Assembly: GCF_000427625.1 (NCBI RefSeq)
Contig: NZ_KE386569.1
Location: 311,376-375,375 of the forward strand
Length of the DNA stretch: 64,000 nucleotides
From: Methylobacter luteus IMV-B-3098
Lineage (GTDB): Bacteria > Pseudomonadota > Gammaproteobacteria > Methylococcales > Methylomonadaceae
Reading direction: 5' to 3'
This document shows positions 33,651 to 42,149 of the stretch, piece after piece. The notes under the pieces were generated by a model. It had not been told where the DNA came from and searched no databases. It saw nothing but the letters and a program-made list of their open reading frames with translations. Within the stretch, counting starts at the first letter, position 1; the number at the start of each line of letters is the position of its first letter. Both the position numbers and the translations under genes were made by a program.

Positions 33651-34469
33651 TTAATCGCGTAGCAACTCATTGATGCCTGTTTTGCTGCGTGTTTTTTCAT
33701 CAACCTGCTTGATGATGACCGCGCAGTACAGGCTATAGCTGCCATCCGCGGAAGGCAGGTTGCCTGAAACGACAACAGAACCGGCCGGGATACGGCCATA
33801 AGTGATTTCGCCGGTCATGCGGTTGAAAATTTTTGTGCTCTGGCCAATATACACGCCCATCGAAATTACGCAACCGTCTTCGACAATAACGCCTTCAACG
33901 ATTTCAGAGCGTGCGCCGATAAAGCAGTTGTCGCCAATAATGGTCGGGTTGGCCTGCAAGGGTTCCAGAACGCCGCCGATGCCGACACCGCCGGACAGGT
34001 GCACGTTTTTGCCGATTTGCGCGCAGGAGCCGACAGTGACCCAGGTATCGACCATGGTGCCGCTGTCAACATAAGCGCCGATGTTGACGTAAGACGGCAT
34101 CAATATGGCGCCCGGCGCGATATAGGAGCCGTGACGGGCTACGGCATTCGGCACGACGCGTATGCCGGCTTTGGCGAAATCATCAGGCGTGTAGGATGCG
34201 AATTTGCTTTCCACTTTATCGTAGTAACGTGTGTTGCCGCCTTCCATGATGCGGTTTTCGTTGATGCGGAAAGACAGCAATACAGCCTTTTTCAACCATT
34301 GGTTGACAACCCAGTCGCCGTCGATTTTTTCCGCTACTCTGAGCGTGCCGCTGTCGAGCAGGTTGATGGTTTCTTCAACAGCATCGCGGATTTCAGCTGA
34401 GACACTGGCTGGCGTGATTTCGGCACGTTGTTCAAAGGCGTCGTTAATGATCTTTTCAAGTTGTGACAT
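33651..34469 (-). CDS. dapD: Tetrahydrodipicolinate N-succinyltransferase
   Basis: 272 residues, matching the usual DapD length. The enzyme succinylates tetrahydrodipicolinate in the lysine/DAP pathway. It is a hexapeptide-repeat trimer: '[20 protein letters not shown]', '[20 protein letters not shown]' and '[19 protein letters not shown]' are clear family signatures, and it ends '[13 protein letters not shown]'. It lies 9 bp from dapC on the same strand and is followed by a strong terminator. Confidence 0.96.
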   Translation of the reverse strand: MSQLEKIINDAFEQRAEITPASVSAEIRDAVEETINLLDSGTLRVAEKIDGDWVVNQWLKKAVLLSFRINENRIMEGGNTRYYDKVESKFASYTPDDFAKAGIRVVPNAVARHGSYIAPGAILMPSYVNIGAYVDSGTMVDTWVTVGSCAQIGKNVHLSGGVGIGGVLEPLQANPTIIGDNCFIGARSEIVEGVIVEDGCVISMGVYIGQSTKIFNRMTGEITYGRIPAGSVVVSGNLPSADGSYSLYCAVIIKQVDEKTRSKTGINELLRD

Positions 34470-34478
34470 GTTTTTTCT

Positions 34479-35684
34479 TTACTTTTTTAAGGTGTTAATA
34501 AAACTTTTAATGCGACGGGCTGCGTCTATGCATTCGTCCAATGGCGCCACCAAGGCGATACGGACATGGTTTTGGCCGGGATTGATGCCATTGAACTCCC
34601 GCGACAGGAAGCTGCCAGGCAGCACGGTGACGTTTTCCTGAGCGAAAAGCTGTTGCGTGAATTCGGTGTCGGCAATCGGCACCTTTAGCCAGATATAAAA
34701 ACCCGCCGGTGGTTTGCTGATTGTGCAAATATCCGCAAGGATGTCTATAACGGCGGCGAATTTTTCGCGATACAACTGCCGGTTTTCTATCACGTGAGCT
34801 TCATCCTGCCAGGCTTTAATGCTGGCATGTTGTGTCGGTAGCGACATGGCGCTGCCGTGATAGGTCCGGTATTGAAAATACTGCTGCAAAATATCGGCAT
34901 CGCCTGCGACAAAGCCTGATCTCAAGCCCGGCGCATTGGAACGCTTGGACAAACTGTGGAAAACCACACAGCGTTTGAAAGTATTATTGCCTATGGCATA
35001 GGCCGTTTCAAGCAGGCCCTGCGGCGGATTGTTTTCGTCATCATAGAGTTCGCTATAGCACTCGTCGGAGGCAATGACGAAATCGTGTTTTTCGGCCAGC
35101 CCGAGCAGTTTTTCATGGCTGGCCCGTTCCATGACCGAGCCGGTCGGATTGCCGGGCGAGCAGATATAAATCAGTTGGCAGCGTTGCCATATCTCTTCCG
35201 GAACCGCGTCAAAATCCGGTAAATAGCCGGAGTCCTCCAGCGTGTTCAGATAATAAGGCTCGGCGCCGGCCAGCAAGGCTGCGCCTTCATAAATCTGATA
35301 AAACGGGTTCGGCATGATCACGACTGGTGCGGCGCTGGCCGGATCAACCACGCACTGGGCAAACGAAAATAACGCCTCGCGCGTGCCGTTGACAGGCAGT
35401 ACCTGTGTTTCAGGATCAATCAATTCGGACGGAACGTCAAAACGCCGGCTTAACCAGTCGGCTATGGCCGCCCTTAGTTCAGGCATGCCCTTCGTGGTCG
35501 GGTATTTGGACAGGCCATGCAGATGTGTCAGCAGAGCTTCCTGGATCAGATGTGGCGTGGCATGCGCGGGTTCGCCAATGGACAGGGCAATGTGCTCCTT
35601 GTTATCGGGCGGGACTATGCCACGCTTGAGTTGCGCCAGCTTCTCAAACGGGTACGGATGCAGGGATTTTAAATAAGGTGTCAT
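34479..35684 (-). CDS. dapC: Succinyldiaminopimelate transaminase
   Basis: A 401-residue fold-type I aminotransferase. 'LSIGEPAHATPHLIQEALL', 'LPVNGTREALFSFAQC', 'PNPFYQIYEGAALLAG' and the PLP-lysine region 'SLSKRSNAPGLRSGF' identify DapC of the proteobacterial type, which uses N-succinyl-2-amino-6-ketopimelate. It precedes dapD in the same transcript and starts 3 bp after the M48 gene ends. Cytoplasmic. Confidence 0.93.
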   Translation of the reverse strand: MTPYLKSLHPYPFEKLAQLKRGIVPPDNKEHIALSIGEPAHATPHLIQEALLTHLHGLSKYPTTKGMPELRAAIADWLSRRFDVPSELIDPETQVLPVNGTREALFSFAQCVVDPASAAPVVIMPNPFYQIYEGAALLAGAEPYYLNTLEDSGYLPDFDAVPEEIWQRCQLIYICSPGNPTGSVMERASHEKLLGLAEKHDFVIASDECYSELYDDENNPPQGLLETAYAIGNNTFKRCVVFHSLSKRSNAPGLRSGFVAGDADILQQYFQYRTYHGSAMSLPTQHASIKAWQDEAHVIENRQLYREKFAAVIDILADICTISKPPAGFYIWLKVPIADTEFTQQLFAQENVTVLPGSFLSREFNGINPGQNHVRIALVAPLDECIDAARRIKSFINTLKK

Positions 35685-35687
35685 CGA

Positions 35688-36473
35688 TTAGTTGCAACGA
35701 GGTTGTTTGCCCATTGATTGCGCTTGCTGGAATAGTCCCATCGCAGCGGGCATGTGCTGATTCAAATCCTGAATACGGGTGCTGTGCGAAGGGTGAGTCG
35801 ACATGAATTCGATAGGTTGTTGACCTTGCGCGGCCCGATCCATTTTTTGCCAGAGATTGATACTTTGTCTCGGGTCGAAGCCGGCTTTAGCCATTAAATC
35901 AACGCCGATAATATCGGCTTCGCTCTCATGCGTGCGGCTATAAGGCATTAATACGCCGTATTGCGCTCCAATGCCCAGCAGGCCGATCGCGGTCTGGCCT
36001 AAAGCGGTCTGCGGCGCGCTGACGGCCTGAATGAGCGCCATGCCCTGACTGACAGCCATCTCTTGCGATACACGTTCATTGCTGTGCCTGGCCTGTACGT
36101 GGCCGATTTCATGGCCGATTACGGCAGCAAGCTGATCCTGATTTTCAACTAATTGGATCATGCCGGTATGCACGCCGATTTTATTGCCAGGCAGGGCAAA
36201 AGCGTTGGGCGATTGGTCTTCAAAAACTACAACTTCCCAGTTGCCGCCTCCTGCCTCTCGGGTGAGTGCTTGGGCAATACATCGGGCGACTTGGGTATAG
36301 CGAGCGTTATTGCTGACAGGTTTTTCTTGCTTCAATGTATCAAAAGCCTGCAAACCCATTTGGTTGATCTGCGCATCAGGCATGAAAACCAGTTGATTTC
36401 TGCCGGTAGGACTGACAGCACAGGCTGCCAATAAGGAGGCAATTACCAGAACAGATAATTTTTTTTTAAACAT
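35688..36473 (-). CDS. M48-family metallopeptidase lipoprotein
   Basis: A 261-residue protein with a lipoprotein signal ('LSVLVIASLLAAC', Cys18) and a zinc-protease domain with 'HEIGHVQARHS' (His121, Glu122, His125) and downstream Glu in 'RTHESEADIIGVDLM'. This is the LoiP/YcaL-type outer-membrane-linked M48 protease of envelope quality control. It is transcribed with dapC (3-bp gap), probably by accident of layout. Upstream, the hairpin 36478-36509 separates it from the pseudogene. Confidence 0.88.
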   Translation of the reverse strand: MFKKKLSVLVIASLLAACAVSPTGRNQLVFMPDAQINQMGLQAFDTLKQEKPVSNNARYTQVARCIAQALTREAGGGNWEVVVFEDQSPNAFALPGNKIGVHTGMIQLVENQDQLAAVIGHEIGHVQARHSNERVSQEMAVSQGMALIQAVSAPQTALGQTAIGLLGIGAQYGVLMPYSRTHESEADIIGVDLMAKAGFDPRQSINLWQKMDRAAQGQQPIEFMSTHPSHSTRIQDLNQHMPAAMGLFQQAQSMGKQPRCN

Positions 36474-36509
36474 AAATAAATGGCCGGTAGTTTGAATTGC
36501 CGGCCATTT
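36470..36509 (-). terminator. Hairpin between pseudogene and M48 gene
   Basis: AAATGGCCGG (36478-36487) pairs perfectly with CCGGCCATTT (36500-36509). On the minus strand it is followed by TTATTTATG, a weak T-rich tail, so it would end transcription coming from the pseudogene. Confidence 0.55.
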
Positions 36510-36566
36510 TAACTTAACTTTTTATCCGAAGTTTAAAAATGTAAGCCGTAATAATGTGGATCAAAT

Positions 36567-37011
36567 CTAATTCAGGATTTTTGCCCACATGGCTTCCTGG
36601 TCATCCCTGGACAGACGCCGCTGATGTTCGTGTGCTGTGCGATGCATTAAAGAAACAGGTTCTGGGCAGTTCGTCGTATCATTTTGGGGCTATTTCAAAG
36701 CGCAGTCTTTGAGTGTTCTCATCGGCGAATACCCAATAGTCGATGCTGGTCAGTTGATGTTTTGCCAATACCCGCTGAATTTGATCGGTTTCGGATAAAT
36801 CGTCAGTTGCCGGCATGGTCATTTTCAGCTTGGGCCTTTCCTTATGAAGGGTACTTAATAATGCCATGTCTTTCAGGCAGGAAGAGCAGGTGGTTGACCA
36901 GATGGGGACGTTTGGTGTCGCCCGCCAGTATCTGTTCATAGCTGCCTGAGACGTAATGAGTGCAGTTATGGCTGTTCGGCGCATGCCGATAGGCTTAAGC
37001 GTGGTTGCCAT
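36567..37011 (-). pseudogene. Decayed TlpA/ResA-like thioredoxin-family gene
   Basis: The minus strand reads 'STTCSSCLKDMALLSTLHKE' (a CxxC thioredoxin-like active site), then 'LSETDQIQRVLAKHQ' and 'YWVFADENTQRLRFE', typical of TlpA-like periplasmic proteins. The frame stops at TGA (36679-36681). Read through, it continues 'YDELPRTCFFNASH', where family members have W-Y-x-E-L-P-R. A TGG-to-TGA nonsense mutation is likely. A further shift is needed to reach 'HQRRLSRDDQEAMWAKILN', ending TAG at 36567. Upstream of the CxxC, a second frame reads 'GSYEQILAG', which fits the family better than the open frame, so another indel is likely. At least three disabling changes. Confidence 0.65.
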
Positions 37012-37378
37012 GATAAATAGTAAGCGGGTAAAGCGTTTTTTATTGGCGGTGCAAATAATCATACTGGGGAATGACGGATAAATTCCAGGCATTAACGTTA
37101 CGGAATTTTCGTCCGAAGACCATTCCCGCTGTTGTATGTCCAAGGGGCGGCTCTCAAAATATAACGCATGAAATCCATCATGTGTGAAAAATCAAAATGA
37201 CTATTTATATATGCTAAAAGGGCATGTATATTGAGACAGTAATAGCAATTGAGAGTAAAATGCTCAATATTTACCCAGTGGTACAGGCAGTCGAATTTAA
37301 AAGCCAGAGTAGTGGTTAGATTGTTGAGGAATACCGGGTAACAACGATTTATATGTAGAGACAACAAGAGGATAGCGC
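37012..37378. other. Upstream region of the fhc operon
   Basis: About 370 AT-rich bases holding the presumed promoter and leader of fhcB. The frames crossing it on the minus strand end inside fhcB and are not genes. AAGAGGA 5-12 bases before the GTG at 37379 is a good ribosome binding site. No clear operator is recognised. Confidence 0.45.
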
Positions 37379-38638
37379 GTGAGTGAAGTAACTGAAGTAC
37401 CGAGTCCTTTTTGCGGTATTGGAACCGACGACCTGACAATCAGGGTCGACGGATTATCGTTAAAAGTGATCGAAAATGGCTGCTCGGTTAATACGCCTGC
37501 TTTTGAACAGGCCATTACCGATACCAGTCCCCGAGTTGACGGCAAAGCAGTGAATATGGATGCGGCCGTGGCAAAAGCGGCGGCCTTGTTAAAAGGCACC
37601 AATCAACCTGTTATCGGCGGTTGCGCGACCGATGTCAACGGCATGCGGGCCTTGCTGGCATTAGCCGATCGTAGCGGCGCTGTTGTCGATAACATGAATT
37701 TCAATGCGGCAAGGCGCAACTTTCTGGCCCTTCAGGATTCCGGCTGGATGAACACCACGCTGGCGGAAGTTAAAAACCGCTGCGATCTGTTTCTGGTTGT
37801 CGGCGCCGATCCTGAAAGTTTTGCGCCGCGCTTTTTCGAGCACTATCTCTGGAATCAGGAATCCATGTTCCTGGAAGATACCGGCAATCGTGAAGTGATC
37901 TATTTAGGCAAGGCGCCTTCCGGTGATGCGTCCACTTCGCCTAAAGGAAAAAAAGCCCTGATCTTTGAATGCAGCATGGACGATCTGCCGGAAGTCGTGG
38001 CCGTATTAAGAGCCCTGGTTAAAGGTCAGCCGATCCGGATTGAATCCGTGGGCGGCATCGCTGTCGCTGATTTGCAGGGCATCGCCGATAAACTGAAGGC
38101 GGCGAGCTACAGTGTAGTGACATGGGCTGCCGGGGCTTTGGCTTACAGCCAGGCCGAGCTGACTGTGCAGACGCTGTCGGAAATGATCAAGGACGTTAAC
38201 GATCTGAATACGCGTTGTTCGGGCTTGCCGCTAGGCGGCAAGGAAGGCGATCAGACGGCCAATCAGGTTTGCGGCTGGACCACGGGTTTCCCGGCGCGTA
38301 CGCGTTTTTCCAGGGGTTTTCCGGAATATGATCCTTATTTAAATGATATTGAATTGATGATGGCCAATGGTGAAGCCGATGCGTTGGTATGGGTGCAGGC
38401 CTTTAACGTCAATGCCGCGCCGCCGGTAACGAATCTGCCGACGATAGTCATCGGCCGTTCGGGCATGACGTTCACTAAAGAGCCGGACGTGTTTATTCCG
38501 GTCGGCACGCCAGGCATTGATCATGCCGGTCATGCATACCGTATGGATAACGTGGTCGCGATTCGCCTGAAGAAATGTCGCGATTCTGGCCTGCCCAGTA
38601 CGTTTGACGTGCTGAATGCCATTGAACAAGCTTTGTAG
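37379..38638 (+). CDS. fhcB: Formyltransferase/hydrolase complex subunit B (FwdB-like)
   Basis: 419 residues; the GTG start has AAGAGGA upstream. This is the FwdB homologue of the methylotrophic Fhc complex, which converts formyl-tetrahydromethanopterin to formate via methanofuran. Known work on methylotroph Fhc shows that FhcB lacks the metal-pterin activity of archaeal FwdB and is structural. Here the N-terminal 'PSPFCGIGTDDLTIRVDG' keeps one Cys of the archaeal cluster site. 'GCATDVNGMRALLALADRSG', 'DSGWMNTTLAEVKNRCDLF' and 'GCPTGFP'-like 'WTTGFPARTRFSRGFPEYDP' are typical. It is first in an operon with fhcA, fhcD and fhcC. Confidence 0.94.
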   Translation: MSEVTEVPSPFCGIGTDDLTIRVDGLSLKVIENGCSVNTPAFEQAITDTSPRVDGKAVNMDAAVAKAAALLKGTNQPVIGGCATDVNGMRALLALADRSGAVVDNMNFNAARRNFLALQDSGWMNTTLAEVKNRCDLFLVVGADPESFAPRFFEHYLWNQESMFLEDTGNREVIYLGKAPSGDASTSPKGKKALIFECSMDDLPEVVAVLRALVKGQPIRIESVGGIAVADLQGIADKLKAASYSVVTWAAGALAYSQAELTVQTLSEMIKDVNDLNTRCSGLPLGGKEGDQTANQVCGWTTGFPARTRFSRGFPEYDPYLNDIELMMANGEADALVWVQAFNVNAAPPVTNLPTIVIGRSGMTFTKEPDVFIPVGTPGIDHAGHAYRMDNVVAIRLKKCRDSGLPSTFDVLNAIEQAL

Positions 38639-38646
38639 GTAAATAT

Positions 38647-40314
38647 ATGTTGATAAAGTTAACAGGTGGAACTGTCTATGATCCTGCCAGCGGCATTGAT
38701 GGCAAGAAACAGGACATTTACATCAAAGACGGGCGCATCGTTAATCAACCGGGCCCGGACGTTCAAGTTGATAAAGAATATGATCTGACCGGCAAAGTGG
38801 TCATGTCTGGCGCGATCGATATGCACACGCATATCGGTGGCGGCAAGGGTAATATCGCCCGAACTCTGTTGCCCGAAGATCATCGCATGGATCCTGTACA
38901 TCGTACCGATGTGACGCGCTCCGGCTGCGGCCATGCCATGCCCAGCACATTCGTAACCGGCTACCGCTATGCCGAAATGGGTTATACCGCCGGCTTCGAA
39001 CCCGCCGTGTTGCCGGTCAATGCGCGCCAGGCGCACATGGAAATGGGCGATATTCCTATTCTGGATAAAGGCGGCTATGTCATGCTGGGCAGCGATGATT
39101 ACCTGCTGCGCATGCTGACGGCCAAGAAAGACCAGAAAGCGATCAATGATTACGTGGCCTGGACCCTGAATGCGGCCAAGGGTATCGGCATTAAAGTCGT
39201 CAACCCGGGCGGCATCAGCGCCTTCAAGTTCAACCAGCGCAAACTGGACCTGGACGAGAAAAACAGCCACTACGGCGTTAGTCCGCGCGAAATTCTGCAG
39301 GCACTGGCTACGGCGGTCAAGCAATTGGGCATCACGCATCCATTGCATGTGCACGGTTGTAACCTGGGCGTGCCCGGCAATATGAATACCACGCTCGATA
39401 CAATTCAAGGTATCGGCGGCCTGCCAATGCATTTGACTCATATTCAGTTCCACAGCTATGGCACGGAAGGAGATTTCAAGTTTTCCTCCGGTGCCGCGCA
39501 GATTGCCGAGGCGGTCAACAGAAACAAGAATATCACGATCGATGTGGGGCAGGTTCTGTTCGGGCAGACCGTTACCGCATCAGGCGACAACATGCGCCAG
39601 CACGCCAACCATAGACATGCCAGCCCGAACAAATGGGTCTGCATGGATATCGAGTGCGATGCGGGTTGTGGCGTCGTGCCGTTCAAATACAAGGATCAGA
39701 ATTTCGTCAATGCGTTGCAGTGGGCCATCGGTCTGGAAACCTTCCTGCTGGTCGACGACCCGTGGCGTATTTTCCTGACGACCGACCATCCTAACGGCGC
39801 GCCGTTTACCAGCTACCCGCATCTGATCCGGTTACTGATGGACAAGAGTTTCCGTAACGACATGCTGGCGACGATTCATCCGGAAGCGCAAAAAATGACC
39901 ACGTTGGCGTCGATAGACCGCGAATACAGCCTGCAGGAAATCGCGATCATGACGCGCGCCGGCGCGGCCAGACTGATCGGTTTGCAAGACCGCGGCGGCC
40001 TGAGTGCCGGCAACTGGGCCGATATTACCGTCTATACCGACAATGCCGACCGCGAAAAAATGTTCACCAAGCCGGATTACGTCTTCAAGGACGGCAAACT
40101 GGTCGTCAAAGACGGCGCAGTGGTTCACACCAAATGGGGCACCACCCATATCGTTCAGCCGGATTGGGACCCATCGGTAGAAAAAGATTTGCAGAAATAT
40201 TTTGATCGATTCCTTACTATGAAAGTCGGTAACTTTAAAATCAGCGATGATGAATTCACGGAGAACGGTCGCGGCAGCTTGACGGTGCATCCGCTTAAAG
40301 GAGAGGTGGCATGA
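38647..40314 (+). CDS. fhcA: Formyltransferase/hydrolase complex subunit A (FwdA-like formylmethanofuran hydrolase)
   Basis: A 555-residue amidohydrolase-superfamily subunit that hydrolyses formylmethanofuran to formate. The metal-site motif is 'GAIDMHTHIGGGKGNIART' (His60, His62), with 'HPLHVHGCNLGVPGN' and 'LTHIQFHSYGTEG' supplying further ligands and 'VDDPWRIFLTTDHPNGAPF' carrying the catalytic Asp. The C-terminal 'GNWADITVYTD' is the urease-like beta-sandwich. It begins 8 bp after fhcB and overlaps fhcD by 4 bp. Confidence 0.96.
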   Translation: MLIKLTGGTVYDPASGIDGKKQDIYIKDGRIVNQPGPDVQVDKEYDLTGKVVMSGAIDMHTHIGGGKGNIARTLLPEDHRMDPVHRTDVTRSGCGHAMPSTFVTGYRYAEMGYTAGFEPAVLPVNARQAHMEMGDIPILDKGGYVMLGSDDYLLRMLTAKKDQKAINDYVAWTLNAAKGIGIKVVNPGGISAFKFNQRKLDLDEKNSHYGVSPREILQALATAVKQLGITHPLHVHGCNLGVPGNMNTTLDTIQGIGGLPMHLTHIQFHSYGTEGDFKFSSGAAQIAEAVNRNKNITIDVGQVLFGQTVTASGDNMRQHANHRHASPNKWVCMDIECDAGCGVVPFKYKDQNFVNALQWAIGLETFLLVDDPWRIFLTTDHPNGAPFTSYPHLIRLLMDKSFRNDMLATIHPEAQKMTTLASIDREYSLQEIAIMTRAGAARLIGLQDRGGLSAGNWADITVYTDNADREKMFTKPDYVFKDGKLVVKDGAVVHTKWGTTHIVQPDWDPSVEKDLQKYFDRFLTMKVGNFKISDDEFTENGRGSLTVHPLKGEVA

Positions 40315-41207
40315 TAATCAATGGTGTAAAGATAGATGCAACCTTTGCCGAAGCTTTCCCGATGAAAGCGACACGCGCCATCATTACCGCGCAAAATGAA
40401 AAATGGGCCATGATCTCAGCTCAAGCCATGACCGGTTTTGCCACTTCGGTGATTGCCTGCGGTTGTGAGGCCGGTATCGAGCGGGTATTGGATCCTTCCG
40501 AAACGCCGGACGGTCGTCCGGGCGTTTCTGTCATGATCTTTGCCATGGGCGGTAAGGGACTGGCCAAGCAACTGGAAACGCGCGCCGGGCAGTGCGTACT
40601 GACGTCGCCCACGTCGGCCTTGTTTGCCGGTATCGACAGCGACAAAAAAATTCCGTTGGGTAAAAACCTGCGTTATTTCGGCGACGGCTTTCAAGTAGCC
40701 AAGCTGATAGACGGCAAACGTTACTGGCGTATACCGGTCATGGATGGCGAGTTTCTGGCCGAAGCGACGACCGGACAGGTGGATGCGGTAGGCGGCGGCA
40801 ACTTTCTTGTCTTGGCCAAATCACAACCCCAGGCATTGGCGGCTTGCGAGGCGGCGATTGAAGCGATGCGCAAAATTCCCAATGTCATCATGCCGTTTCC
40901 GGGCGGTGTCGTACGTTCCGGATCTAAAGTCGGATCGAAATACAAAGCATTGGGCGCGTCCACCAATGACGCTTTCTGTCCGACCTTGAAAGGCATGACG
41001 CGGACCGATCTGTCTCCTGAGGTTGAATCGGTCATGGAGATCGTTATCGACGGTCTGACTAAAGAAGATATTGATAAGGCCATGCGTGTAGGCATCCAGG
41101 CTATCTGCGATTTAGGCGCCGAAAACGGCATCACGCGCATCAGTGCCGGTAATTACGGTGGCAAACTCGGACCGTTCCACTTTCACTTACAGGAGATTAT
41201 GGCGTGA
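40311..41207 (+). CDS. fhcD: Formylmethanofuran:tetrahydromethanopterin formyltransferase
   Basis: 298 residues, as expected for the archaeal-type Ftr/FhcD. It transfers the formyl group from formyl-H4MPT to methanofuran. Visible family sequence includes 'INGVKIDATFAEAFPMKATR', 'GFATSVIACGCEAGIERVLD', 'DGRPGVSVMIFAMGGKGLAK' and 'CPTLKGMTRTDLSP'; it ends 'YGGKLGPFHFHLQEIMA'. It overlaps fhcA and fhcC by 4 bp each, so the subunits are made in fixed ratio. Confidence 0.96.
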   Translation: MIINGVKIDATFAEAFPMKATRAIITAQNEKWAMISAQAMTGFATSVIACGCEAGIERVLDPSETPDGRPGVSVMIFAMGGKGLAKQLETRAGQCVLTSPTSALFAGIDSDKKIPLGKNLRYFGDGFQVAKLIDGKRYWRIPVMDGEFLAEATTGQVDAVGGGNFLVLAKSQPQALAACEAAIEAMRKIPNVIMPFPGGVVRSGSKVGSKYKALGASTNDAFCPTLKGMTRTDLSPEVESVMEIVIDGLTKEDIDKAMRVGIQAICDLGAENGITRISAGNYGGKLGPFHFHLQEIMA

Positions 41208-42019
41208 GCGCTTTAACATTTTCACTGAAACAACGGCCGGATCAGCGTGTGGATATGTCGCCCCTGGTTTGCAATCTGCTGAAGGACATGGAACCTAGCG
41301 AAATTGCCGCCATTGAACTTCAAAGCGGTAAACGTAAAATTCGTGTTGATGAATTGTTTAATATTGCCGGTTCCGATACGCAACAGATTGTCATCCGGAA
41401 CAGTTTCGGCAAGCTCGATTTTATCGGTAAGGAACTCGATGGCGGCAGCATTAAAGTCGAAGGCGATGCCGGCGCTTATCTTGGGCTGGGCATGAAGTCC
41501 GGTGAGATCGGTGTAACAGGCAATGTCGGCATTTATGCGGCTTGTGAAATGAAAAAAGGTTTCATCGTCATTGGCGGCGATGCCGGTGATTTTCTCGGGG
41601 CTGCCTTGCCGGGCAACAAGATGGGCATGAAAGGCGGTACGGTTCTGGTCAAAGGCAGTGCCGGCGAGCGGGCAGGGGATCACATGCGTCGCGGCAATAT
41701 CCTCATTGAAGGCAATGCCGGTGATTATTGCGGGTCCAGAATGACAGCCGGCACTATCGCCGTCATGGGCAAAACCGGCCGGTATTTGGGTTATGCCATG
41801 CGTCGCGGCACCTTGCTGTTATGGAACCAGCCCACATTATCAGCAAGTTTTAATGATTGCGGCGCGCATACCTTGGCTTTTTTGCCTATACTGTTTGCAT
41901 CGTTTAAAAAGCTCAATTCCAGATTTGCCGATGCTTCCGTAGCATTTAACCGGGTACAGCGTTACGCCGGCGATATGTCGGAAATTGGCAGAGGTGAAGT
42001 GTTAGTTAAAATAGGCTAA
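41204..42019 (+). CDS. fhcC: Formyltransferase/hydrolase complex subunit C (FwdC-like)
   Basis: A 271-residue subunit made of glycine-rich beta-helix repeats ('GDAGAYLGLGMKSGEIGVTG', 'GGDAGDFLGAALPGNKMGMK', 'GNAGDYCGSRMTAGTIAVMG'), the fold shared with the C-terminal domain of glutamate synthase. It is the scaffold that binds the furan cofactor's chain region in Fhc. It is last in the operon and is followed by a strong terminator at 42065-42090. Confidence 0.95.
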   Translation: MSALTFSLKQRPDQRVDMSPLVCNLLKDMEPSEIAAIELQSGKRKIRVDELFNIAGSDTQQIVIRNSFGKLDFIGKELDGGSIKVEGDAGAYLGLGMKSGEIGVTGNVGIYAACEMKKGFIVIGGDAGDFLGAALPGNKMGMKGGTVLVKGSAGERAGDHMRRGNILIEGNAGDYCGSRMTAGTIAVMGKTGRYLGYAMRRGTLLLWNQPTLSASFNDCGAHTLAFLPILFASFKKLNSRFADASVAFNRVQRYAGDMSEIGRGEVLVKIG

Positions 42020-42064
42020 AGTCAACCGATTTTAGCCGGAATTCTATTCCAGCAATGAATGCAG

Positions 42065-42090
42065 AAAGCCCCGGATAATCGGGGCTTTTT
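42065..42090 (+). terminator. Rho-independent terminator of fhcBADC
   Basis: AAAGCCCCG (42065-42073) pairs with CGGGGCTTT (42080-42088), followed by TT. It is 46 bp after fhcC. Confidence 0.85.
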
Positions 42091-42149
42091 GTTGACCTAG
42101 ATCGTACTCTAACAAACGGTAAAGTTATATTCAAAATACCCAAGGCGTT

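Noticed and set aside
37098-37439. 113-codon minus-strand frame over the fhcB start
   Set aside because: It overlaps the promoter and start of fhcB and has no protein-like pattern.
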